Shown in pieces: positions 23,248 to 32,760 of a stretch of DNA of 64,000 nucleotides. The stretch comes from Loripinus fragilis (taxonomy: Eukaryota > Mollusca > Bivalvia > Lucinida > Lucinidae). The notes beneath the pieces are model-generated. The model saw only the letters and a program-made list of their open reading frames with translations, was not told the origin of the DNA and did not search any database. The stretch spans positions 1 through 64,000 of the forward strand of contig CAXHUL010000510.1 in NCBI GenBank assembly GCA_964019695.1, read 5' to 3'. A program made the position numbers and the translations under genes. Position 1 is the stretch's first letter, and every line of letters begins with the position of its first letter.

Positions 23248-24005
23248 GGGCCATAACTCTGATAATAATCAGTGGATTTTAGCCTTAATCAACCTTGACC
23301 AGTATTTCATGATTATATACCTGTGTATGAAATATGAATCCAATACAACAATGTTTTCAAAAGATATCACCGTGGAAACCATTTTTCTTACAGAGATCAA
23401 GGGACATAACTCTTACAATAACCAATGGATCTTATCCTTAATCGAACTTTACCTGTATTTTATCATTATATACCTGTGTATTAAAAATGAATCCAATATA
23501 CCAATGTATCCAAAAGATATCGCCTGGAAACCATTTTTCTTACAGAGATCAAGGGCCATAACTCAAATAATAATCAGTGGATTTTATTTTTAATCGAACT
23601 TGGCTTGTATTTTATGATTATATACCTGTGTATGAAATATGAATCCAATACACCAATGTTTTCAAAAGATATGGCCTGGAAACCATTTTTCGTACAAGAT
23701 CAAGGGCCATAATTCTGAAAATAATTGGTGGATTATATCCTTAATCGAACTTGACCTGTATTTTATGACTATATACCTGTGTACAAAACATGAATCCAAT
23801 ACACCAATGTTTTAAAAAAATATGGCCCGGAAACCATTTTTCGTACAAGATCAAGGGGCATAACTCAGATAATAAGCGGTGGATTTTATTCTAAATCGAA
23901 CTTGACCTGTATATTATGATTATATACCTGTGTATGAAATATGAATTCAATAGACCAATGCATTCAAAAGATATGGCCCAGATACCATTTTTGTATATAA
24001 GGACA
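23248..24005. repeat. five tandem units of about 151 bp
   Basis: Units start near 23248, 23401, 23553, 23704 and 23855, each with GGG(C/A)CATAA(C/T)TC. Each contains TTAATCGAACTTGACCTGTA, TATATACCTGTGTA, ATGAATCCAATA and GGAAACCATTTTTC. Spacing is 153, 152, 151 and 151. The unit resembles a widespread mollusc satellite (recalled). The 115-codon frame across it is a by-product. A C-run and GC-rich scrap follow at 24022-24050. Confidence 0.85.
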
Positions 24006-24239
24006 GGGGTGATGCTATATGCCCCCCCCCCCCCCCCCCATTAAAATGGCGGGGGTATAAACAAACCAAGATTCAAGGTTGGAGAATTAAGTTTAATTCG
24101 GCATACAAATTCTTTGATAGAGTCTATTTCCATTTTCTGGTGTAAACTCAAGGTAAAATCAATATTGATCCTCGATATTGAACCAATATAAATTCAACAA
24201 AAACTGCCCGTGGGGATAATACAAATACCCAAAAAAGGT

Positions 24240-24870
24240 TCCAAATCCTTGCAAAAAAATACAGACCAATTAGTTTGACATCAGTGGCATCAAAATTGAT
24301 GGAAAAGCTCGTTAGGGATACAATTATGAGCCACATGGAAGAAAACAATATATTTACTAAACACCAATATGGATTCAGAAAAGGGTTCTCGTTTGTACTC
24401 AACTGATAGATCTATGTCTGTGAGAAATGAACAGAAGAGCTTGATAATAAAAACAACATCGATGTTGTGTTTGTAGGCTTTCAAAAAACCTTCAACTCTG
24501 TTCCCCACAAAAGGTTGTTGAGTAAATTAAAAGGTTACAGTATTAAAGGAAAACTAATCAACTGGGTAGAGAACTTTTTGAAGGACAGAAAGCAGAGGGT
24601 ACAAGTTGACAGGTCATCTTGGAATGGGCGGATGTTACTAGTGGTATTCCCCAAGGTTGTGTTCTTGGACCGCTACTCTTCCTCATATAAATAAAAGATC
24701 TCCCTGATGTTGTGCACAGTTTTATCAAGTTGTTTGCGGATGATGCTAGAGGGTATGCAGTCGTTAATACAGCCAGAGGTGCAACTGTAATTCAGGATGA
24801 CCTTGTTCAGGATGATCGGTACTCGAATCTATTCCTAAATGCTTACATAAATCGCCATGCACATACTGGA
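24240..24870 (+). pseudogene. decayed non-LTR reverse transcriptase
   Basis: Recognisable blocks in order are YRPISLTSVASKLMEKLV, HQYGFRKG, DVVFVGFQKTFNSVPHKRLL, LINWVENFLKDRKQRVQV and LFADDA. The block usually read as (D)FxKAFDxVxH has Gly and Asn in place of the acidic residues, so the active site is damaged, while FADD is retained. Several frameshifts separate the blocks. The family is CR1/Jockey-like by these motifs. It is certainly nonfunctional as it stands. Confidence 0.85.
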
Positions 24871-25556
24871 TACTTATAACTGATCTTATTCTATAGTCCT
24901 TTAGGCATATGTCATGTTTTTCTATATAGTATTAACACCAATATCTACCACTTCCGGTCTTCGAAGTGCCGGCAATACGCGTAAATACCACCAAATCGAC
25001 GTATACATTTACCAGTATGTTACTGAGGTCTCTGAAAAAACATATTGGATGAAAATTAGAAATTGCATAATTTTTATGAAAAAAATCAGTTCAGAGGGGT
25101 CGAAATGAATATCTTCTGAATTTCTGAAAAATTAAAACGGTCACATAGCATTTGGAAACAAGAAATTACTGACTGCGTACTTTAAGTGATTAAAAAGATC
25201 ATCAGCAACCAGTGTGACCTCCATTTTTATGAATGCATAGCAGAATATGTCACCTCATAGAATTTACGTAACGTTGTATGAGCACGCTAGGAATACGTTT
25301 GTCATTCTCATAGAAGTTAATATTGGAGTCATTTATAGTATTTATTTGATGATTGGACCTGGCCCTCCGACCCAATTCATCCCATACGTATGTAGTTTTC
25401 CTACTGATATTACTCTTTGCTCACTGGGTATCTTTGTTGTCTGCTGATTGTTTTCAAATCAATGTTTTCAACCGGTTTGGATAGTGATTAGGTCTAACCT
25501 GGGATGGTCTGATCTGGGTCCAAAATGTTTGCAAAGGTTTTTTCAGCAGACAAGAA
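24871..25556 (-). other. 3' flank of the phosphatase gene
   Basis: Downstream of the minus-strand phosphatase stop. A candidate poly(A) signal (AATAAA on the minus strand) lies at 25341-25346, about 210 bases after the stop. A GATCTGGGTCC module of the dispersed hairpin repeat lies near 25512. No plus-strand gene was recognised. Confidence 0.4.
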
Positions 25557-26797
25557 TTAGTTTTCAAAAGCTGACTCTCTAAGTAGCGGAGACATCTTAT
25601 TATAAACAAAATCGTATAATAAGGAAAACTCACAAAGTCCTCTAAATGTTTTCCCTACGCAGAATATAACATACTGTGTTATGTCAACTCCTTCGAAGAA
25701 AATTCTAAAATAGTATTTATTTTCGATAATCGTCTTATTTTTAGATGTTTCTTCAAAGAGTTCTATTGTAATTCGTGAGGCATAGTTTATCAATCTGCCT
25801 CCATCCAACCCCAGAATATGCAATAAGGCAAATATACTGGTGTTATGACCAGCATAGACAAACAGTTTCTTACCGTTATGCCCTGCTTTGGCATTGATAT
25901 AATCTTTTGATCGGTCAACAATTTTACTAAGGATAGGATAGTATGTGGCATAGTAATGTTTTGCTTCAGGTGGATTTTCGTTTACAAATATGTTTTCTTG
26001 ATAAAGTTTCTCCCAGATCCCGTTAAAATGGCTTGAATGTAAACAATCAGCTTGATCGTTTGAGCACAGTTTTGGTCTGTTGCGGCAGTATGTAAGGCTT
26101 ATCATATCTGCTAGTTGTTTATAGCAGCCAATTCTAGTGCCACAAAATATGCGAGTAGAATTAGCTTTAGACACTTTTAGAGACTTTAGAAACTCTCTTG
26201 AAGCACTGCTTAAAAAGTAGCTACTCCTTCTTAAATCTATTTCTTTCCGCAACACCTTACCTTTCTTTGTGTTGCATTTTATCTGAGCTGGCTGGTCGTA
26301 TGAACAGAAATTGTGATCAGAACTAAATATGTTAAAATTTGTGAGATTGAAGTGTGTCGAATTGAAAAACCCGTACAGAAATCCTATCATGCTTTGGTAA
26401 GTTCTGGCTGTTTCTGAACTGCATATGTAAAGTTGATCGGTTAATGGAATTTCTCTTGAAAATAATACAGACTGTGTTAAATACTTTCCACGAAAATATT
26501 TACCAAGCTTAACAAGTTGGGCTGCACCAGTTCCAGTCAAGTCTTTTCTACCACAATTTTTCTCATTTGGAAATAAATCATATTTCTTGAAATAACTTCC
26601 AAGCGGCTGTTTTCCAGCAAACTTGGTCATTGTATGTACAAATCCTTTCAATGTGTCATCTCTTTCAAATACATTGGTATTCACAGCACAATCTTGCAGA
26701 GTATGCTGTGTACTTGCGTGACTATTCTTTGGCAGACGTTCCCCATGGCGAAATAGTATGTGAACCATTCTGAGTTGAAATCCTTCTGGAACTCCAC
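25557..26797 (-). CDS. histidine acid phosphatase, 2-phosphoxylose phosphatase-like, last exon
   Basis: This long terminal exon is preceded by the acceptor TTTTATTTTGTAG (minus strand). The open frame runs on to 26825, but those residues are intronic by this reading. Visible signatures: RHGERLP, the family's nucleophile motif; the ETARTYQS segment with its conserved Arg; and near the C terminus LFVYAGHN followed by a tail with FEGVDITQYVIFC. The tail resembles PXYLP1, the Golgi enzyme that removes phosphate from xylose during glycosaminoglycan linker synthesis. The proton-donor motif, normally HD, is HN here (Asn codon at 25842-25844), so classical activity may be lost or altered. NxS/T sequons and many cysteines suggest a luminal or secreted protein. 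The family is clear; orthology to PXYLP1 is less certain. Confidence 0.8.
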
Positions 26798-28432
26798 CTA
26801 CAAAATAAAAATATACTGCTTGCAAGAATGCTCACAGACAGTCACACAATGCTTAACAGAATTGCCTACAACCAGGCATACAACCAGGCACACAGTGTTT
26901 AACCGTAATGCCAACGACAACGCGCACTGTAGAACAGATGTCAGCTTAACTTAAGTTGATATCATTCTACTGAATCAACTTTAATTTGCCATTGATTACC
27001 TTATTCAACCTTATAAGCATGTACCCATGCTCAAGTGCGCACTAAATTTTTGTGAATGCTATATTATTTTCTGTTCTAGACAGTCGAGTGGAGCAATTTC
27101 ATTACTGATATGGATTCATTGTTATGGATTTAAAACTGTAGCTCCTGATCAGCTGGATTAACTAGAAGCAAGCATATCTGAGTCTATACACATTTTTTTG
27201 AAAAGAGGTATAAAAGTTTTAAAAAGTAATGCGCACAGTGCACCTATTATGATAAATACTGTATCTCAAACCAAAGATAGAGGTATAGTTTACAATGGCG
27301 TAGCCAGAACGCTGAAAAAGTTACGCACATCAAAGAGAGACTACCGTATCAAGCTATGATTCTCTACAATTAAGTCTCTTTTCAAAATGGGAACTTGTCT
27401 TAAAAGAAAGAATTTGCTCCCAGAGAGAGCGAATTCTTTTCTTGAAGAGCAGTTCCTTAAAGTATGAAAAATCACTTTTACAACATAAGGTGAGCTCACT
27501 TGAGTGTTACTATTTTTATTACGCATGTGCGTTTGCTGCGTAATTGGAGCTTCGCCAATGGTTTAGGAGTGATCCATTTGTCTAGAGGCATTTCGATCTA
27601 GACATAAGTCAATTTTGTGTGGTCTTATTATATACGGTCTTCGACGCAACACAATCTGGCTTTGTTGTATGCAAACAATAAAGGCGCAGACCAGCCCTAG
27701 ACCTATGTGAATTTGAAACGTAACAGGCCTTATAGTTTGCTCCGCCCCTTCATGTGCTTCACAACCATTCAGTTTGCACAGAAAGTAAAAGTTTTGGCCA
27801 ATTTAATCACATATTTTGTCAATATTTGTAATATCTATTAAGTAAATCGTTAAGTAAATCCGTGAAGTGGTCAATACGACCATTTCCAAAGGAACAGCCA
27901 TGAAAGAGATGGAGAAAATTATAAGTAGGTCATATATCATATATTACAATTATAAAATAAATAAGTGGTTCATTCGCTATGCAGGTTCCCACTTAATTCC
28001 TTTATAATTGTAATATATGACCTATAACCTTTACTTTAGTTTACCCCGCCCCTTCCTGTGCTTAACAACCAATCAGTTTGCATAGTAATTTAAAGATTTA
28101 AAGTTTTGGCCAACTTAATCACATATATTTTGTCAATATATGTAATACATATTAAGTAAATTATTAAGTAAATCCGTGAGGTGGTCAATGCGACCATTTT
28201 CAAAGGAGCCAAAAGAAAACTATAATTAGGTCATATAGCATATATTACAATTATAAAGACATTAAGTGGTTCACTCGCTGCGCTCGTTCCCACTTAATTC
28301 TTTTAAAATTGTAATATATGATATAATATATACTTATCATTGCCCAAGCAATTAATCAATCACAGCAAATGGTGCTATAGAATTTGGCTGTTGTCATATA
28401 GATATTACAGCAGGGCACCAGTTTACACTAAC
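26798..28432 (-). other. phosphatase intron
   Basis: The interval between the two supported minus-strand exons, with GTTAGT at its 5' end and TTTTATTTTGTAG at its 3' end. Its 3' half (26798-27720) shows nothing recognisable. Its 5' half contains the tandem pair at 27721-28325. Confidence 0.6.
27721..28325. repeat. two tandem units of about 304 bp with internal foldback
   Basis: Both units share CCGCCCCTTC, AGTTTTGGCCAA, TTAAGTAAATCCGTGA and TGGTTCA(T/C)TCGCT. The phrase TATATTACAATTATAAA is inverted at the end of each unit, so each can fold on itself. The CCGCCCCTTC landmarks lie at 27742 and 28046. Confidence 0.75.
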
Positions 28433-28705
28433 CTTCAGCCCCAGTGACTGGTATTAAAGGTGAATTACAGTATTTCGCTCCTAGACTGGTATCAACCTGG
28501 GGTTTGGGTGTTGCACCAGCTGTTCCATCATTGCTGCTCACGCTGTCTACATTCTTGGACACATTTCTGATTCCGGTAAAGGTAGGTCGTTCCACAGCTG
28601 TTCTGTCATTTTTGCTCACACTGTCCACTTCATTCTTGGAAACATTGCTGATTCCGGTAAAGGTAGAGAGTTCCATACGTAGTTTAGTTGAAAAGCTTAG
28701 CCAGT
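28433..28705 (-). CDS. phosphatase gene, upstream exon encoding a Ser/Asn-rich stem
   Basis: A 273-base exon (91 codons, phase 1 at both ends) between acceptor TTTCTACTGTACTTTAG and donor GAAG|GTTAGT on the minus strand. The leftover G completes GGT with the next exon at 26797, so phases match. It encodes two imperfect repeats of about 28 residues (FTGISNVSKNEVDSVSKND and FTGIRNVSKNVDSVSSND), each with an N-glycosylation sequon. Low-complexity stem regions like this usually separate a membrane anchor from the catalytic domain in Golgi enzymes. The first exon, with any signal anchor, was not found; it would lie to the right, perhaps beyond the TTAA element. Confidence 0.6.
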
Positions 28706-29020
28706 CTAAAGTACAGTAGAAAAAAATCTTGATAAATCAACCCCAATAGTTCGAATTACTGGTACCTGGTAAATTGAATTAAATTGGGTAACATTTGATT
28801 CAAAGAATGTGAGATATTTGTGAACTAAACTCCGTTCAAATACTCCGTGTCAAGTCATATGCCAGTTGGAAACTTAGGAAAAGCCATACCTTGGGGAAAA
28901 TGATTAAAAGAGAAATGCGCCCACAAACTGTTATTTTGACGATGATTGTCAGTATTAAACCACGAATATTCATTTGCGCGCGTCATGACTTATGATATAC
29001 AGATATTAATAGACTTTTCG
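28706..29020. other. noncoding, nothing recognised
   Basis: AT-rich DNA between the stem exon and the dispersed repeat. No exon was found. Confidence 0.4.
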
Positions 29021-29128
29021 CTTACTGTAAAGGCGGCAACTTTAATATTCATATCTGGGCGTGTTTCGGCTATTTCATCTGCTGAACAAGGGAAATCAGG
29101 TTCTATTTATAATTTGGTGAAGAATTAA
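29021..29128. repeat. left part of the dispersed repeat split by a TTAA element
   Basis: Shares CTTACTGTAAAGG, ATCTGGGCGTGTTTCGG and GGAAATCAGGTTCTAT with 18985-19090 and ends at TTAA (29125-29128). Its continuation is at 37981-38215. Confidence 0.7.
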
Positions 29129-30518
29129 GAGCAATTCTCTGTAACCACCAAAATATTTTGGCCACGCATAGTCAGGGATTTTGATAAAAACGTTATATTC
29201 AAGTAGAGATGCATCAACTTTAATAATAAACTTTGTTTAGTTTTTCAAAAAGTGCAACCGTTTCCATGGTAACAGAGGGAGAAGTTCCGAAAAATGGCAC
29301 TTTCATGAAAATGCATACCCTCGTTTTCTTTTCTTTATTCATTGAATTAAGCTAAAAGTTATCAGTAATTTTATGTTTATGTTTCAAAGTAGATAGATTA
29401 AGCTTTGTGATTTTAAAAAAAGTTTAGAGAAGGGAGCATCTTAGATATATTTTATTTCTAAAAATATTTGGATTTTTGATGAAAAAAACGAGTTTGGGGG
29501 GTCAAATTTGATAACAAACTATTCAAAATCGCAGCAGTTCTGTGTGTTACTGCTTATATTATTAGAAAAAGGACACTTTGAAAAGTTAAATTGTGAAATA
29601 AAATTCATGGGAACTTTTAATACTGCAAAGAAATCAGAATTTTAATTTTGTCCTAAAGTATTGCTCTCAGAGGTATGCATTTTATGCCTTAACTTTATAA
29701 TTTGTAGATAAATTAAGCTATTTTATGCATGATTACGGTTAGTCTGCAGTAAATACTGGTGTAAAGCATAAAAACGGCATTGAATGACACCGGAGACACC
29801 CTGGAGACCTTAAAGGGAGGGACAGCCTAGCAACAACACATCAGTCAAAATTACTTCCCCTTTGTAGCTCTTCAAATAAAGGGACATTTAGCCATGTAAA
29901 TTACAAACACGTTGAGCGAGAAACAAGACTCTTACAGGTTGATATCTCTTCTCAAATGTATTCTTGTTCCGATGATGGCCATAAGTTGAAATATTTGATT
30001 GTTAAATCAAAGTTTCTACTTGCTGAGGATCAGTTTTAAAGGGATAATATCCGTCAAACCGATTTTTACACTTTACAAGTTTGGATTTTTAGAAAAGCAT
30101 CTACATTTGATAGGTTTTCGGCTATATCGTGAATCTGCCCCATAAAATTTCAATACGGGGAAAGTTGTGCAGACGTATAAAACATGTTATCGCAAGAAGG
30201 ACTATTTACCTGGTTATGAACAAGCGCCTCAGTGACCATGATTACACCCAGAAAAATGACAAAATGGACTGGTTTTACTTGTTTGCCCCCACTGTTAGTG
30301 AACGGAATAACGAGAAATCTTACCTGTCTACTGTATTGTTCATATCTGTATTATGTAGACTTCATTTCTGTTCCATCATATAGTATTGCATAGAGGTCAT
30401 TGTAAAAAAATTTTTTTGTAATAAATTGTTTTATAATTTTTGTTTGGTTTTCACAAAAGATAAAATAATTTCACACATCTAAAAGTTATCACAAGCACTG
30501 ACTAACGTTAAATTCAAT

Positions 30519-31979
30519 TCACACAAAATCACTATCTGAAGTACTGAATTCATATTGAAATCCTTTCTTCTCATATATATTTGGCCTTTTAAGAGGAGTC
30601 TGCTTTTTTTTACCCTTTGATTTCTTTCGTAGAGTGACGAACCGATAAGGATGAGAATTTCTCTGTCCACTGTCAGTGTCAGTTTCGTAATGGGATTCAT
30701 GAAATGTGGGTAGGGTACGTTTCGCAACACCATCTGGTGTAGATGTAGCATTTGGCATAGATAAGGGGCTTGAATCAGACGATACAACAAGAGTTACAGG
30801 GTTGCTGGTATCCTGAGATAAGCCTTGCTCATGGTCACTTGATGTAGGGGAAGTAATAGCCTCTTCATCGGAGGAAGAGTTCTCATCTGGATTCTGTATG
30901 ATTGTATAATTGTGACCTTGCTCATCGGCAGCCGACGGAGGCGTCCATGTTCCAAACAAAGGTTTGGTGTGCTCGTATATGGCATCGGCACCCAAAGTAT
31001 ATACAGACTTCATCAGGTCAAAAAAACTTTCATAAATGTTTGCTCTATGGATATGGTTTCGCCAAATGACTTCACATAAATGTTGCTCAAAAAGTTTAGT
31101 GTTTGTCCCATTGATTTTCCTGAAATGGTCCTTAGATATTTTCCATGCCCCTTCGATTCTGTTTGTATTGCACTGCACAATTTCTCCCGTGTCTACATGC
31201 TTGTAAATTTGCTTGAATGTTGTTTTGTGTGTTACTGTAAAATGTTCATAACCCAAGTTGTTTAAATTAAAATATGCAGCCCAATTGTCAGAATATATTC
31301 TGGTACCAGGCCTGACATGCTTCTGAATGATTGGAATAAGAGTTGCCGCATCTCTATTATCCACAGGATAAAGCACAAGCAGATTGGAACTGCGTTCAAC
31401 AATTCCAAAAATCCATATTTTCTGACCTGTAGGCCTACCTCGGTTGTATTTTATTTTTCTCCCGAACAAGCTTTCATCAATTTCAACCTCAGTATCAAAT
31501 TTAAGGGTTTGGTAATTTTTATAGACATACTCCATAAACATTTCTCTTATGTAGCTTGCCCAATTAACTGCAGTTGTCTTATAATCCATGCAAGTTGACA
31601 GTGCACACTGTTTCAAAGTATTTCCATCAAGATAGTGTTTTATGAAAATAAACAAGTCCCTTATATTGAACGAAGAGCCCTCAAAAAATGAGAATTTCCG
31701 CATACTGTACTCATGGCCTTTCTTACATCTAAAAGAATACTTGTCTTTGGCCTTTTGCCTCCGGTTTAATTTCGCGATTTCACCAGATTCGCATTTGATT
31801 TCATCAGCTAAAAACCCATTTTCCCTTAACCACTGAAACAGTACATCATCATTTTGTGTGAACAGGTAGTGAAAAGTCCATGGGTTTTGAAAATCTCTCA
31901 AACTTATGTCATCAATGTCTTTTTTCATAAGACAATAACTGCCTTCACCATGCCCTTTCCTTGGCTTACTCATTGCCAT
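30519..31979 (-). CDS. Merlin/IS1595-type DDE transposase, 486 aa
   Basis: Cuts and rejoins the transposon ends in the nucleus. The N-terminal third has cysteines near residues 63 and 85 followed by a KGHEYSMRKF block, like the zinc-ribbon region of ISXO2/IS1595 proteins. The catalytic core has IDESLFG (D168), IYSDNWAAY (D231) and CNTNRIEGAWKISKDHFR (E276), giving an intact DDE triad. Residues about 345-486 form an extra tail: acidic and Ser-rich, then a basic cluster RKKSKGKKKQTPLKR (451-465) that could be a nuclear signal. Bacterial relatives lack such a tail. Start choice: Met1 (31979) or Met3 are equally possible. An acceptor-like TCGTGTCTTTAG ends at 32061, so a spliced leader is possible. 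Confidence 0.9.
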   Translation of the reverse strand: MAMSKPRKGHGEGSYCLMKKDIDDISLRDFQNPWTFHYLFTQNDDVLFQWLRENGFLADEIKCESGEIAKLNRRQKAKDKYSFRCKKGHEYSMRKFSFFEGSSFNIRDLFIFIKHYLDGNTLKQCALSTCMDYKTTAVNWASYIREMFMEYVYKNYQTLKFDTEVEIDESLFGRKIKYNRGRPTGQKIWIFGIVERSSNLLVLYPVDNRDAATLIPIIQKHVRPGTRIYSDNWAAYFNLNNLGYEHFTVTHKTTFKQIYKHVDTGEIVQCNTNRIEGAWKISKDHFRKINGTNTKLFEQHLCEVIWRNHIHRANIYESFFDLMKSVYTLGADAIYEHTKPLFGTWTPPSAADEQGHNYTIIQNPDENSSSDEEAITSPTSSDHEQGLSQDTSNPVTLVVSSDSSPLSMPNATSTPDGVAKRTLPTFHESHYETDTDSGQRNSHPYRFVTLRKKSKGKKKQTPLKRPNIYEKKGFQYEFSTSDSDFV

Positions 31980-32298
31980 GATTGTATTCTAAGATCCCAC
32001 ACCGTTGTCTTACAGAACGTAATAATCCAAATATATTTCAGAATATATATCACTGCTATGCTAAAGACACGAAAACTAAATTTAGAATAACAAAGAAATT
32101 TCATAAAACCAATTTTTATATGACCCATGTTATAAGTACTCACCTGCATGGTTCACAATACTCACCTACATGCATGACGTAGAATAAATGTTCATACTCC
32201 CTTACATGGGGAAAATGGCAATGAAACCACACAGCAATCTGTATCCTACCAATGACCATGGTTTAGTGAAAAAAATCATAATTTGCAATAATACTTAC

Positions 32299-32760
32299 CT
32301 ACTTTCTTAAATGTGCAGGTTGATATATTCTCACTGTGCCATCTATGTACTCATATCTGTTGTTAGTGACATTATAGGCGTACAAATTGTAATTTTTTTC
32401 AAGAAATGCTTTAAACAGGTATCTGAAATGGTTTACGGCAGATTTATCTCTACAAAGAAATTGTTTATCTGCCCATTCCATGAATATTTCAGGGTTTAGC
32501 CCATTTACATAAACAAAAGCTGCAACAAGGCACCTGTGGAAATAGATCAAATTTCTGGTCCAGAAAAGTTTCCTTATTAATTTGGGCCACTTTTTAGCAT
32601 CGCCTATAATGTCCTGAATAGTTTTCCATAACTGGTAAATTTCTCTATTCCTGGCAGCTAGCAAAGAATCAGCGTCCGACATACTCAACAATACAATTAT
32701 GACCCGTGAGCTATGAGATATGTTATAGAAAAATGCATGCAAATCATGAATCACGTTCAC
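32299..32760 (-). CDS. second ORF of the Merlin element, unknown function
   Basis: Open for 153 codons on the same strand as, and upstream of, the transposase. The better start may be Met27 (codon at 32680-32682, MSDADSLLAARNREIY), giving about 127 residues. It is rich in aromatic and basic residues (KLFWTRNLIYFHRCLVAAF, then CRDKSAVNHFRYLF and YAYNVTNNRYEYIDGTVR) and looks like a compact, mostly helical globular protein. No catalytic motif was recognised. The TAG stop is followed immediately by GTAAGT, a perfect donor, so an intron could start in its 3' UTR and lead toward the transposase exon. It could be an accessory factor or a captured host gene; neither is shown. Confidence 0.6.
   Translation of the reverse strand: MNVIHDLHAFFYNISHSSRVIIVLLSMSDADSLLAARNREIYQLWKTIQDIIGDAKKWPKLIRKLFWTRNLIYFHRCLVAAFVYVNGLNPEIFMEWADKQFLCRDKSAVNHFRYLFKAFLEKNYNLYAYNVTNNRYEYIDGTVRIYQPAHLRK

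Noticed and set aside
23248..24005. Regular repeats suggesting a CRISPR array
   Set aside because: Units are 151 bp and contiguous with no unique spacers, in a eukaryotic genome; it is a satellite.
28444..28719. Plus-strand 91-codon frame
   Set aside because: It is antisense to the phosphatase stem exon, which has both splice sites and matching phase on the minus strand.
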